Notes: generated from the sequence alone by a model not told the origin. Counted from the first letter of the stretch, positions 8,614 to 17,337 are shown. The stretch is DNA of 49,336 nt from an uncultured Prevotella sp. (GCA_900770025.1 CAAGIW010000063.1:1-49336); one strand, 5' to 3'. Numbers and translations are program-made.

Positions 8614-9894
8614 ATGAATAAAACCATGAAAAAAATGATGACGGCGTGCGCGGTGTGTGTGATGATCACCGCCACGCAAAACGCAACAGCGCAGAATGAA
8701 AAGGCACTGAGCATCGGCGGTTATGGAGAGATTGCCTTCTCGCGCAACTTCTACAGCGACCACGTGAGTCGGTACAGTCAGCCCGAACAGCACAAGAACG
8801 ACCCCTCGCACGGGCGTTTCGACATACCCCATGCGGTTATATACTTGGGCTATGACTTTGGCAAAGGATGGACCTTTGGCACGGAGATAGAGTTTGAACA
8901 CGGTGGCACGGGCGCTGCCTATGAGAAAGAAGACGAGGAGGGTGGCGAATGGGAACAGGAGACCGAGAAAGGCGGAGAGGTGGAATTGGAGCAGTTCTGG
9001 ATACAGAAGTCGTGGTGCAAGGCGGCCAACCTGCGCATGGGACACATCGTGGTGCCCGTGGGACTGAACAATGCTCACCACGAACCCACCAACTTCTTCA
9101 CCGTGTATCGGCCCGAGGGGGAGAACACTATCCTGCCTTCCACCTGGCACCAAACGGGAGTGAGCTTCTGGGGAAAGGCAGGCGACTTTAGGTATGAGTT
9201 GCAGTTTTTGGCGGGCCTCAACGCCGATCACTTCACCAACACGGGCTGGATGAACAAGGGAAACAGTACGCCGCTTGAGTTTGAAGTGGCCAACAAGTAT
9301 GGCACGGCGCTGCGCATAGACAACTACTCGGTGAAGGGTTTGCGCATAGGACTGAGCGGATATTACGGTCATTCCATCGGCAACAGCTATCCGAACAATG
9401 CCAACGGGGTGGATGCCACCTACAAGGGAAAGGTGGCTATCGGCGCCATCGACTTCACCTACAAAGGGCATAACTGGATAGTGCGCGGACAGGCCGACTA
9501 TGGCTACCTGAGCGATGCGGAACAACTGAAGTATGTGTATAACCGACTGAACAGCAAATCGCCCTACAAGCACTCTGCCTATGTGAGCAAGAATGCCTAT
9601 GCCGTGGGCATAGAGGCTGGCTATGACTTGTTTTCACTGATTCCCGCCATGCGCCGCGAGCAGCGCCAACTGTTTCTCTTCGGCCGATATGAGCAGTATA
9701 ACCCCTATGCCTCGAAGACGGGCGGCATCACTTACGACTATACCGAGGTGAAGCGGATGGCGGTGGGTGTGAACTATCATCCCATGAAGCAGATAGTGGT
9801 GAAGGCGGAATACTCGCACCGCTTCCTGAAAAGCATCTACAACAACGAACCGGCACTGAACATAGGCGTGGCCTATGAGGGATGGTTTTTATAG
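8614..9894 (+). CDS. Outer-membrane beta-barrel porin
   Basis: A 426-residue exported protein with a signal peptide (charged start, hydrophobic core, likely cut after ATAQ near residue 27). Alternating aromatic and hydrophobic strands run throughout: GGYGEIAFSRNFY, AVIYLGYDFGKGWTFGTEIEFEH, a repeated GIEAGYDLF pattern, and a final strand ending in tryptophan-phenylalanine-leucine. This suits outer-membrane assembly by BamA. An acidic loop at about 110-130 (runs of E and G) may be a surface or constriction loop that attracts cations, which is inference. It resembles Bacteroidota porins annotated as phosphate-selective, but specificity cannot be judged. It is the first gene before the imelysin and di-haem genes, suggesting it supplies their substrate. 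A 163-bp repeat-bearing gap separates it from the next gene. Confidence 0.8.
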   Translation: MNKTMKKMMTACAVCVMITATQNATAQNEKALSIGGYGEIAFSRNFYSDHVSRYSQPEQHKNDPSHGRFDIPHAVIYLGYDFGKGWTFGTEIEFEHGGTGAAYEKEDEEGGEWEQETEKGGEVELEQFWIQKSWCKAANLRMGHIVVPVGLNNAHHEPTNFFTVYRPEGENTILPSTWHQTGVSFWGKAGDFRYELQFLAGLNADHFTNTGWMNKGNSTPLEFEVANKYGTALRIDNYSVKGLRIGLSGYYGHSIGNSYPNNANGVDATYKGKVAIGAIDFTYKGHNWIVRGQADYGYLSDAEQLKYVYNRLNSKSPYKHSAYVSKNAYAVGIEAGYDLFSLIPAMRREQRQLFLFGRYEQYNPYASKTGGITYDYTEVKRMAVGVNYHPMKQIVVKAEYSHRFLKSIYNNEPALNIGVAYEGWFL

Positions 9895-9895
9895 G

Positions 9896-10005
9896 GAATT
9901 ACGAATTTTGAATGACGAATTAGGAGTTTTGAATGACGAATTAGGAGTATTTTGACATTCTAAAAGAGGGCTTCCTATAAAACAAAAGAGGACTTCTTAT
10001 AAAAT
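9896..10005. repeat. Short tandem repeats between the porin and imelysin genes
   Basis: A 21-bp unit (TTTTGAATGACGAATTAGGA plus G) lies at 9906-9926 and again at 9927-9947, preceded by a partial GAATTACGAA. A second imperfect repeat follows at about 9962-10005, built on AAAAGAGGrCTTCyTATAAAA. The first family also occurs at 35477-35518 and 35608-35637. Confidence 0.75.
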
Positions 10006-10057
10006 AGAACAAGACTTCGCAAAGAATAACATACACAAAAACCAAATAAAACAACTT

Positions 10058-11329
10058 ATGATGAAAACAAAACTATGGATGATGAGCATGGCCGTGATGC
10101 TGGGATGCCTGATGGCATCGTGCTCTGACAGTGACGAGAACAACAATGAAGGCGGCAACGGTGTGGCCAATACCGACTACACCAACAAGAACTATGGCAA
10201 CATGGCCATCAGCAGTTGCGCCACACTGACCAACGAACTGATGAGGGCCAACACCGCCATCGGTAGCGCACAACTGACCTCTGACCAGGAGAACTATCTG
10301 CGCGAGACGCTGAGAAACATCGTGAACAACGTGATTGTGCCCACCTATACCCAGTTGGGAACCGAGGTGGAACAACTGGAGGCTGCCCTGCACGGACTGA
10401 ACACAACCACCATCACGCAGAATGATGTGAACACTGCATGTGAACACTTCAAGAAGGCCAGACAGTATTGGGAACTGAGTGAGGCTTTCCTCATGGGGGC
10501 TGCCAGCGACTTCGATATAGATCCCACCATCGACTCGTGGCCCCTGAACCGCACCCTGCTGCTGAGTTACTTCAAGAACGGCATGTCGCAGGAGGCATTA
10601 GAGGACGCCACCATCTTGGGATTCCACGCCTTGGAGTTCATCCTCTTCCGCAACGGCAACCCAAGACAGGTGGGCGAACTGCGGGGAAAAGACACCTACA
10701 AGAACTTCACCGCCATCAGCGGCGCACAGGAACTGGCGTATGCACAGACCATCTGCACCCTGCTGAAGCAGCGCACCTACCAGTTGCAGGTGGCCTGGGA
10801 GGGCGAAACAGCGGCCAACAAGAGCAGGGCCGATGTGGTGAAGGCGGCACAGTTGGACATCACCACGCCCTACGGACTCTCCTATGGCAGCAATTTGGTG
10901 AACGCAGGCATCAGTGGCAGCAAGAGCACCTTCCCCACTCTGAAGACAGCTATCGCACAAGTGCTGTCTGACGATGAGGGCAGTTGTGTGGGCATAGCCA
11001 ACGAGGTGGGCACCGCCAAGATAAGCAATCCCTTCAGCGCCGGAGACATCAGTTATGTGGAGTCGCCCTACAGCTACAACTCTATCACCGATTTCTGCGA
11101 CAACATCAGGTCGATACGCAACGTGTGGTTGGGCTCTACCGACGGCACTGCTGCCCCATACAGTATGCACAACTTCTTTGCCAACGTAGGAATGGAGAGC
11201 ACCAACAACAGCGTGGAGGGCGCCTACAACCAGGCCATCAACACCATTGGCACCATGCCGGCCCCCTTTGTGAAGTATGTGAGCACCATCTGGAACCTGG
11301 CTTTCGAGGATGATGAGACCTGGGACTGA
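10058..11329 (+). CDS. Imelysin-family (peptidase M75 / IrpA-like) lipoprotein
   Basis: Periplasm-facing lipoprotein of 423 residues. The signal peptide ends at a near-lipobox (LMASC, cysteine about residue 22) followed by an acidic, asparagine-rich linker. The family's GxHxxE motif is present as GFHALE at residues 188-193 and is thought to bind metal. Helical repeats dominate, as in the EfeO/IrpA fold. Imelysin proteins are typically iron-regulated and linked to iron uptake; protease activity has been doubted for many members. It lies 39 bp before the di-haem gene, and imelysin-DUF1111 pairs are a recognised arrangement, so the two probably act together at the envelope. The family is secure; the function is inferred. 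Confidence 0.88.
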   Translation: MMKTKLWMMSMAVMLGCLMASCSDSDENNNEGGNGVANTDYTNKNYGNMAISSCATLTNELMRANTAIGSAQLTSDQENYLRETLRNIVNNVIVPTYTQLGTEVEQLEAALHGLNTTTITQNDVNTACEHFKKARQYWELSEAFLMGAASDFDIDPTIDSWPLNRTLLLSYFKNGMSQEALEDATILGFHALEFILFRNGNPRQVGELRGKDTYKNFTAISGAQELAYAQTICTLLKQRTYQLQVAWEGETAANKSRADVVKAAQLDITTPYGLSYGSNLVNAGISGSKSTFPTLKTAIAQVLSDDEGSCVGIANEVGTAKISNPFSAGDISYVESPYSYNSITDFCDNIRSIRNVWLGSTDGTAAPYSMHNFFANVGMESTNNSVEGAYNQAINTIGTMPAPFVKYVSTIWNLAFEDDETWD

Positions 11330-11368
11330 GAAAACGTATCTGCAAACAAACACTGAAACAGACACACT

Positions 11369-13126
11369 ATGAAACAAACTGCATTATGGATGGCTTGCTG
11401 CATGGCAGCGGCTTGCCTCGGAGCCTGCACCGACGACGAGCAGGTCAACCCCGCCTTGGGCACACTGATAGAGGGCAATCCTGCCTTGGGACAGGCCAAC
11501 GAGGTGTTCAGCGCCGAAGAATGGTACCCGGGCGGCGCATTGGGCACCACAGAAAACGCCAGCTATTCTGCCGCCGCACCTGCCGTGATCAACGTGCCGG
11601 GCATGGAAGAAAGCTTCAACAAGGGCGAGGATTACTTTGAACATCTCTACACCTTTACCGAGGCTCCGCGCAAGGGACTGGGCCCCGCATGGACACGAAA
11701 CAGCTGCATTGCCTGTCATCCCAACTATGGGCACGGCAAGCGACAGACACAATACCGGGCCAATACCATGGGCAACGGCTATCTGTTGGTGATATATCAC
11801 CCGCAGGCTGGGGTGGACAGAAACGGCAATGCCTATGCCGCCAACTCGTATATCACCGAGGTGACGGGTATGCCGCAGACACAAGCCATGCACCCTTTCA
11901 AGGCTCCTGTGGATGAGAACCAGATAAACATCGAGTGGAAAGAGGTGAGCCAGATGCCATCAGGACTGCCCATGACCTTTGCCGACGGCGAACAGTATGC
12001 CCTCATCTATCCCGAAGTGACCATCCCCGAGTCGGCTTTCCACACCGATCCCATCCCCAACAACTATGAGGTGAGGCTCGAATCAACCATCGGTATCTAT
12101 GGTTCAGGACTGCTCGACGCCATCGATCAGAACGACATGAAGCAGGTGTATATGGAACAGGCGGCACAGGGTGTGGCCCTGAACCCTGCCATCTGGGACA
12201 CGGCGGCCAACGATTGGGCGGCAAGTGCCTGGTATAGTCTGGCCGACGGACAGAAGAGAATCAAGAAATTTACCTATGCCATGACGCGTGCTTCGCTGCA
12301 AGACGGTGCCGGAGCCAACGCCATCTGGAACATCACCAACGTGACCCGACCCGACCGCCACTACCTATACACCACCAAGGCATGGGCCAAGGCCATGGCA
12401 CAAGACGAGGAAGTGATAAACTATATCCTGGCCAATGGCAACGACAAGCAGTCGGTGCTCTATCCCTACTGGGCGGAGACTCGCGAGGAGGTGGCAGAAA
12501 AGGTGAACACTCTGCTGGGTCTGAACAGCAAGAACGATAATGCCACCTATGAGAAGTTCTTCCTGTTAGGCGCACCCAACAACGGAGAGGAAGAGATGAA
12601 CGGCAAGGATTACTACGACTTCATGGTGTGGCACAGAGGACTGGCAGTGCCTGCCGCACGCAATCTGGACCGCGCCGAGGTGAAAAGGGGCAAGCAACTG
12701 TTCACACAAATGGGCTGCGCCTCGTGCCACAAGCCGTCGTGGACCACGGGCGAAGACGACTACTGGGTGGACAACTGCATCAAGGAGTATGCCGCTGCCA
12801 ACGGTAAGGACCTGCAGAACGTGCTGCCCCGCTATCCCAAACAGAAGATATGGCCCTATACCGACATGGTGCAGCACCGGCTGTTCATGGCCAACGACAT
12901 ACGCACGGGCTGGTGCCGAACCACCCCACTGTGGGGCAGAGGACTGTCGATGAGGCTCACCGGTGCCAGCGACCGCCTGCACGACTGCCGCGCACGCACG
13001 GTGACAGAGGCCATCATGTGGCACGCCTACTCCAAAGAGTCGGATGCCTACTGGAGTGCCGAACAGTTCTTCTATCTGAACAAAGACGACCGTGATGCCG
13101 TGGTGGCATTCATCGAGGCCATCTGA
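11369..13126 (+). CDS. Di-haem oxidoreductase-like lipoprotein (DHOR/DUF1111, 'thiol oxidoreductase')
   Basis: Exported c-type cytochrome of 585 residues. A lipobox LGAC gives a lipidated cysteine at residue 20. Two CxxCH haem-attachment motifs are present, CIACH (113-117) and CASCH (450-454), the arrangement of the MauG-related di-haem DUF1111 family. The conserved RTPPLWG-like stretch appears as CRTTPLWGRG near residue 515, followed by HDCRARTVTEAIMWH. Family members are annotated as thiol oxidoreductases, but a substrate is not established. It follows the imelysin gene and precedes a cytochrome c maturation gene by 31 bp, which fits a need to attach its haems. Full length, no damage seen. 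Confidence 0.88.
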   Translation: MKQTALWMACCMAAACLGACTDDEQVNPALGTLIEGNPALGQANEVFSAEEWYPGGALGTTENASYSAAAPAVINVPGMEESFNKGEDYFEHLYTFTEAPRKGLGPAWTRNSCIACHPNYGHGKRQTQYRANTMGNGYLLVIYHPQAGVDRNGNAYAANSYITEVTGMPQTQAMHPFKAPVDENQINIEWKEVSQMPSGLPMTFADGEQYALIYPEVTIPESAFHTDPIPNNYEVRLESTIGIYGSGLLDAIDQNDMKQVYMEQAAQGVALNPAIWDTAANDWAASAWYSLADGQKRIKKFTYAMTRASLQDGAGANAIWNITNVTRPDRHYLYTTKAWAKAMAQDEEVINYILANGNDKQSVLYPYWAETREEVAEKVNTLLGLNSKNDNATYEKFFLLGAPNNGEEEMNGKDYYDFMVWHRGLAVPAARNLDRAEVKRGKQLFTQMGCASCHKPSWTTGEDDYWVDNCIKEYAAANGKDLQNVLPRYPKQKIWPYTDMVQHRLFMANDIRTGWCRTTPLWGRGLSMRLTGASDRLHDCRARTVTEAIMWHAYSKESDAYWSAEQFFYLNKDDRDAVVAFIEAI

Positions 13127-13157
13127 CGGGCCATACATATTATATATATAGAACACA

Positions 13158-14564
13158 ATGAACAATCGTTTGCTTGATTATACAGTTGCCGCCCTCTACC
13201 TGCTGCTCTTGGCAGTGATGGGGGCGGCCACTGTGATAGAGCGATTCCACGGTACAGAACACACCCATCAGTGGGTGTATGATGCCCCGTGGTTTGCTGC
13301 GTTGTGGGCACTGCTCGCCCTGTGTGGCTGCCTGTATCTGCTGAAATGGTGGCGCAGGCAGCATCGCCGGCAGCCTCAAAGCATGACAAAGGGCGCCATC
13401 TGGGCCATCGTTCTGCTACATGCCGCCTGGGTGGTGATACTCATCGGCGGTGCAGTCACCCGCTGCTGTGCCCTGCAGGGCATGGTGCACCTGCGGGAAT
13501 ATGAGCCCACCGACAGGATAGAACTGCTGAATCCCGAGGGCCAGGAGCACGCACTGCCCTTCCGCATTGTGCTCACACGCTTCCACATAGACTATCATCC
13601 GGGCACCCGCCACCCTGCCGACTTCCATTCGCACATCGCCATTGCGCAGCGCAGGGAGGCGGGCAACGGCATCATCGACACGGCAGACATCAGCATGAAC
13701 CGCATATACCAACACCACGGCTACCGCTTCTATCAGGCCAACTACGACCGCGACCTGGGCGGAAGTCTGTTAGCCGTGACGCGCGACCCCTGGGGCATCG
13801 GCATCACCTACACGGGCTATGCCATGCTGCTGGCGGCCATACTGCTGATGGCATACACCCACCGGAAGCGATGGAATGGGGGAAAACAGACCATGGGCGG
13901 CACCACGGCACTCAAGCGAGTGCACCTCTGCGCCTGGCTGCTCTGCACCCTGTATCTGCTGCTGCGCTGGATAAAGGGAGGCACAGCCCCCCTGACCAAT
14001 GGCTTTGAAACGCTGTTGGTGCTCTCGTGGGCCATCCTGTTGGTGGGGCTGAAGCGCCGCACCCACCTGCCAAGTATGCTGTTGGGGGGCCTGTTTCTGT
14101 TGGTGGCCCACCTGTTAGAGCCCCATCCCACCGCCGTGGGCCCGCTGATGCCGGTGCTCCGCTCGGGTTTGCTGTATGTGCATGTGTCGGTCATCATGCT
14201 GGCCTATGCCCTGCTCACCCTTTGCACGGCGCACTCCCTCATGGCCCTGTGGCGCAAAGAAAAAAGCAGGCAGCAGCAGTATTCATCCCTGCTGCCACCT
14301 GCCATGGCTCTGCTTGCCGCAGGCATCTTCATCGGTGCCGTGTGGGCCAACCAGTCGTGGGGCACCTACTGGAGTTGGGACCCCAAAGAAGTGTGGGCCC
14401 TCATCACCCTGATGGTCTATGCCGTGGCCCTGCATCGCCGCAGCATTCCCTGGCTGCAGCATCCTCGCCACTACCATCTGTTTATCTGCGTGGCCTACCT
14501 CTGCCTGCTCATCACCTATTTCGGCGTGAACTATTTCTTAGGCGGTATGCACGCCTATGCCTAA
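13158..14564 (+). CDS. Short ResB/CcsA-type cytochrome c biogenesis protein (system II-like)
   Basis: Inner-membrane protein of 468 residues that should deliver haem to apocytochromes at the periplasmic face. The N-terminal part has three or four membrane spans with a periplasmic ResB-like insert (residues about 100-215). The C-terminal part is a CcsA-like bundle with the tryptophan-rich haem-handling motif around SWDPKEVWA (about residues 406-414) and flanking histidines (HLLEPHP near 318 and HRR after the motif). It is much shorter than the approximately 1000-residue CcsBA fusions, suggesting a compact version dedicated to the neighbouring di-haem protein. Last gene of the block; a tandem-repeat and hairpin region follows. 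Confidence 0.85.
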   Translation: MNNRLLDYTVAALYLLLLAVMGAATVIERFHGTEHTHQWVYDAPWFAALWALLALCGCLYLLKWWRRQHRRQPQSMTKGAIWAIVLLHAAWVVILIGGAVTRCCALQGMVHLREYEPTDRIELLNPEGQEHALPFRIVLTRFHIDYHPGTRHPADFHSHIAIAQRREAGNGIIDTADISMNRIYQHHGYRFYQANYDRDLGGSLLAVTRDPWGIGITYTGYAMLLAAILLMAYTHRKRWNGGKQTMGGTTALKRVHLCAWLLCTLYLLLRWIKGGTAPLTNGFETLLVLSWAILLVGLKRRTHLPSMLLGGLFLLVAHLLEPHPTAVGPLMPVLRSGLLYVHVSVIMLAYALLTLCTAHSLMALWRKEKSRQQQYSSLLPPAMALLAAGIFIGAVWANQSWGTYWSWDPKEVWALITLMVYAVALHRRSIPWLQHPRHYHLFICVAYLCLLITYFGVNYFLGGMHAYA

Positions 14565-14586
14565 ACATCCACGGGAATACACATCC

Positions 14587-14694
14587 TGCCAGATGAACGA
14601 AACCGCACCAAATGACCGAACAAACATTCGCCAAACGCCGGAACAAACCTCTGCCAAATGACGGAAAATATTCATGCCAAATGCCGGAATTCTG
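14587..14694. repeat. Degenerate 23-bp tandem repeat
   Basis: Units begin at 14587 (19 bp), 14606, 14629, 14652 (23 bp each) and 14675 (20 bp), on the pattern GCCAAATGmCGGAAcAAA. They fill the convergent gap between the ccsA-like and merR genes. No frame across them resembles a protein. Confidence 0.75.
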
Positions 14695-14707
14695 AAAAGA
14701 ATCCGGC
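14683..14707. terminator. Hairpin between the convergent ccsA-like and merR genes
   Basis: GCCGGA (14683-14688) pairs with TCCGGC (14702-14707), and TTC with GAA inside it, around a short loop. It overlaps the last tandem-repeat unit. There is no T-run, so termination is plausible but not certain. Confidence 0.45.
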
Positions 14708-14754
14708 GCAACCTGCACCTCTGATGCCGCTGCGCCGGAATGCCATACAGTGCA

Positions 14755-15588
14755 TCACAGCTTCTCCACCGGAACCTGGATGATGGAAAGCCACTGCTCG
14801 GGGTCTTCCTGATTCCAGATGCCGTCCACATAGTTGCAGCGGGGCTGGCCCGTTATCCTGTAGCCATGCTCCTCCACATACTGGAACAGCTGGGTGTATG
14901 ACTCGAAGAAGCGGTCGTAGGGCCCATAGTGCTTCATGCAGATGGCCGTGGGCACGGCAGGCAGCCTCTTGAACTGGATGATGGCCGAGTTGGTGCCCAT
15001 CTCTGTCACCTGCTCACAGTATTCTATGTCGATGTTTGTGGGCGAATACTCCTTGTTGTGCTCCACGGTGAAGCAATAGCCCGGGGGCGGGCACTTGCAC
15101 CCCAAGCGCTGCATCTCGGGCCCTATCTTGTTGCAACACATGTCTCCGATGGCCTCATAACTGGGGATTACCTCCCGATGACTTGCCACGATAATCTCGG
15201 GCAACGACTGAATTGAAAACTTTTCCATTGTCTTGATTTCCTTTAGCGAGTGCCTCCAGTTGAGCAGTTGTTCACGCCGCGCCAGCAGACTGCGCAACTG
15301 CCGTTCCGTGTCCTTTATCTTCATGGTCAGCTGACCCACGGTGGGCTGATACGTGCCTGTGGCAAATATCTCGCCTATTTCCTCCAACGTGAACCCCATG
15401 CGCTGCAGGGCACGGATGTTGTTCAGCCGCTGCATCTGCTCCACTGCATAGTAGCGGTAGCCGGTCCACTCGTCCACCTCGTCAGGCAGCAGCAGTCCCT
15501 TCTGCTCGTAGTGGTGCAGCGTCTTCACGGTCACTTGCATCAACTGTGAGAACTCTCCGATTCTTAATTTTGTTTTTACTCTCATCAT
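14755..15588 (-). CDS. MerR-family transcriptional regulator with GyrI-like effector domain
   Basis: Cytoplasmic regulator of 277 residues. The N-terminal winged helix (residues about 7-75: IGEFSQLMQVTVKTLHHYE, then GYRYYAVEQMQRL) is a MerR DNA-binding domain. A dimerising helix follows (about 80-120). The C-terminal half (about 125-277) matches the GyrI-like/BmrR-type small-molecule-binding domain, with KHYGPYDRFFESYTQL and a terminal IQVPVEKL strand. Such proteins usually sense hydrophobic or cationic drugs and act on a nearby efflux gene, but no transporter adjoins here. Two ATGs (15588 and 15585) can serve as start. Its own promoter contains a MerR-like operator, which suggests autoregulation. 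Confidence 0.9.
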   Translation of the reverse strand: MMRVKTKLRIGEFSQLMQVTVKTLHHYEQKGLLLPDEVDEWTGYRYYAVEQMQRLNNIRALQRMGFTLEEIGEIFATGTYQPTVGQLTMKIKDTERQLRSLLARREQLLNWRHSLKEIKTMEKFSIQSLPEIIVASHREVIPSYEAIGDMCCNKIGPEMQRLGCKCPPPGYCFTVEHNKEYSPTNIDIEYCEQVTEMGTNSAIIQFKRLPAVPTAICMKHYGPYDRFFESYTQLFQYVEEHGYRITGQPRCNYVDGIWNQEDPEQWLSIIQVPVEKL

Positions 15589-15611
15589 CGCGATTGTTTG
15601 CTAAGCGTTTG

Positions 15612-15644
15612 CAAAGTTAATGTCTCACCTTAGGGAAGAGTCAA
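15612..15644 (-). promoter_or_regulatory. merR promoter with a 19-bp spacer and operator-like dyad
   Basis: On the minus strand, TTGACT (15639-15644) and TAACTTTG (15612-15619) are separated by 19 bp, the long spacer typical of MerR-controlled promoters. The spacer region holds the imperfect dyad CTCTTCCCTAAGGTGAG (15624-15640), close in layout to known MerR operators. It lies 23 bp upstream of the merR start. Confidence 0.65.
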
Positions 15645-15774
15645 GAGGAAACACAGCATTTAACATTTAATTAACATTCCGCACCACACACGTAACTATT
15701 CAGTTCACCACACACGGCAATATAAACAATCAGAGTGCCGTTTGCACCTTACCAAAATGCAGGTCACTGCATAC

Positions 15775-15945
15775 CGTTTTGCAAAACGCACCATTTTGCA
15801 TTGCAAAACGCACCGTTTTAGAACGCAAAACGCACCATTTTACATTGCAAAACGCACCATTTTAGAAAACGCCCCAATTTGCTTTGGAATTCTATACGCC
15901 TTCAATATAGTCCAAGAAAGCACGTTATCCGCTTATTATCAGATA
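15775..15945 (+). repeat. Four-unit 22-bp array element, copy B
   Basis: Units at 15781-15802, 15803-15824, 15825-15846 and 15847-15868 have the core GCAAAACGCACCRTTTT. Their linkers alternate: units 1 and 3 end in CATT, unit 2 in AGAAC and unit 4 in AGAAA. A 66-bp tail leads to the box ATTATCAGATA at 15935-15945. The array is preceded by GTAACTATTCA at 15692-15702. It lies between the merR start and the 3' end of the decarboxylase gene. Confidence 0.88.
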
Positions 15946-15984
15946 TTTGCATCGCAGCAGAACTGCTGCACTCATGTTTTCCAC

Positions 15985-16062
15985 TCCTCCCCTTGGGGAG
16001 GTCGGGTGGGGCCTTTGTTCTTCCATCTCCTCCCCTTAGAGAGGCAGGGAGGGGGTTGCTGT
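15985..16062. repeat. CTCCTCCCCTT-type GC-rich repeat, two diverged copies
   Basis: Two copies of a CTCCTCCCCTT-start block (near 15985 and 16027) each continue into a G-rich half (GGGGAGG, GGCAGGGAGGGGG). Each can form a hairpin. They lie just downstream of the decarboxylase stop and may help end its transcript. Confidence 0.6.
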
Positions 16063-16067
16063 CTCCA

Positions 16068-17294
16068 TCACTTTGCCCTCAGTGCGTCCACAAAGCCGTC
16101 GATGGCCTCGCGGGTCACATGCTGCATCACCACCACGTGAGACAATCGGCCACCAAAGCGGGGGTCGCTGCTGTTGGCAAGGTTGAAGCGTGACACGATG
16201 TGGTCGGCAGGGCGGGTGAAGAACACGGTGTTGCTGTAGTCGTTGCTCCAGCATTTCCACCCGATGCTGGTGAGCCGTTCTTTCAGATAGGCGGTGCACT
16301 CCAGCATACGGTTGGCCTGTTCGGTCCATCCTTTGTCGCCCACGTTCTTGATGAGCCACCAGAACTTCAGCGGTTCTATGCCCGAGCGCGAGCAGCTGAT
16401 CATGCGCATGTTGGCATTGAGATAGGGGATGTCGAAGGTGGTTTGGTTCTCATAGATGTGGCGCGTGGTGATGAACAGGCCGCACGGACTGTCGATGCCG
16501 AAGAACTTGTGGCCGCTGATGGAGATGGATTCGTATTCCGTTTCCCTTCTGTCCACCAAGTGGCGATATTTGGTGAAGGGCAGATAGCCGCCGAAGAGGG
16601 CTGCATCGATGTGGCGATATACGGGCATCTCGGGGTGGCAAGCCAGCACTTTGTTCAGCGCTTTCTGGTCGTCGATGGCCCCCTTGAAGGTGCTCCCCAT
16701 GGCATAGATTATCAGACAGGGGCGCGAGGGGTTGAGCGCTGCCTCTAAGGAGTCGGGTATCATGCGCCCCATGTCGTCGCTCTTGACGAGGCGCACGTCG
16801 AGGTTCTGCAGGTCGCACAGGCGGTAGTTGCTGTAGTGGGCCTCGTCAGACACGTACACGATGGGCTGCTTGCCGGTGAGATGCTGCAGGTAGTTGGCCC
16901 CAAAATAGATGCCGTGGTTGTTGCCGTCGGTGCCGCTCATGGTGACCATTCCCCACAGGTTGTCGGTGGAGAAGCCGTATTTCGGTGCAAAATATTCTAT
17001 CACCTCTCGCTCAAAGCGGGCCGAGGAGAGTGCCCCCACCTGTCCGAAGGGGTCGCCGGCGTTGTTGATCAGGAAGTTCTCCATCTGGTTGTCGGTGTAC
17101 CACTTGTAGAATCCGGTGAGATTAGACACCTGGTTGCAGGGATAACCCAACGTGCGGGGCCGCTCCTGGTGGCACTTTTCTGTCCATGCGTCGAGTTCTG
17201 CAAAACCCGATTTCACCGTGGGCTGTGCCCACAACGCTCCGCTGCACACCACGGCAGCCATCACTGCCGCCACTCTCAATATGCTTCTTTCCAT
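16068..17294 (-). CDS. Exported PLP-dependent histidine-decarboxylase-like protein (group II decarboxylase)
   Basis: Fold-type I PLP enzyme of 408 residues. Key cofactor residues are intact: the ring-stacking histidine in DEAHYSN (H153), the pyridine-nitrogen aspartate in HIDAALFG (D230) and the Schiff-base lysine in SISGHKFFG (K263). Segments such as SGTDGNNHGIYFGA and YAMGSTFKGAIDDQ resemble PLP-type histidine decarboxylases more than glutamate or aromatic ones. The odd feature is the N-terminus: MERSILR, then a hydrophobic run and ALWAQP, a convincing Sec signal peptide, implying a periplasmic PLP enzyme. The ATG at 17294 is chosen because it begins the signal peptide; upstream in-frame codons fall in the AT-rich leader. 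No antiporter or amino-acid transporter adjoins. The decarboxylase family is likely, the substrate unproven. Confidence 0.8.
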   Translation of the reverse strand: MERSILRVAAVMAAVVCSGALWAQPTVKSGFAELDAWTEKCHQERPRTLGYPCNQVSNLTGFYKWYTDNQMENFLINNAGDPFGQVGALSSARFEREVIEYFAPKYGFSTDNLWGMVTMSGTDGNNHGIYFGANYLQHLTGKQPIVYVSDEAHYSNYRLCDLQNLDVRLVKSDDMGRMIPDSLEAALNPSRPCLIIYAMGSTFKGAIDDQKALNKVLACHPEMPVYRHIDAALFGGYLPFTKYRHLVDRRETEYESISISGHKFFGIDSPCGLFITTRHIYENQTTFDIPYLNANMRMISCSRSGIEPLKFWWLIKNVGDKGWTEQANRMLECTAYLKERLTSIGWKCWSNDYSNTVFFTRPADHIVSRFNLANSSDPRFGGRLSHVVVMQHVTREAIDGFVDALRAK

Positions 17295-17329
17295 GTCGTA
17301 TATATATATAATAATGTGGTTTAGCGATG

Positions 17330-17337
17330 TAAAGTTA
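17330..17337 (-). promoter_or_regulatory. Probable -7 element of the decarboxylase gene
   Basis: The minus strand reads TAACTTTA, one base off TAnnTTTG, 35 bases before the start codon. The leader between them is an unusual TA-dinucleotide run (about 17299-17313). Confidence 0.45.
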
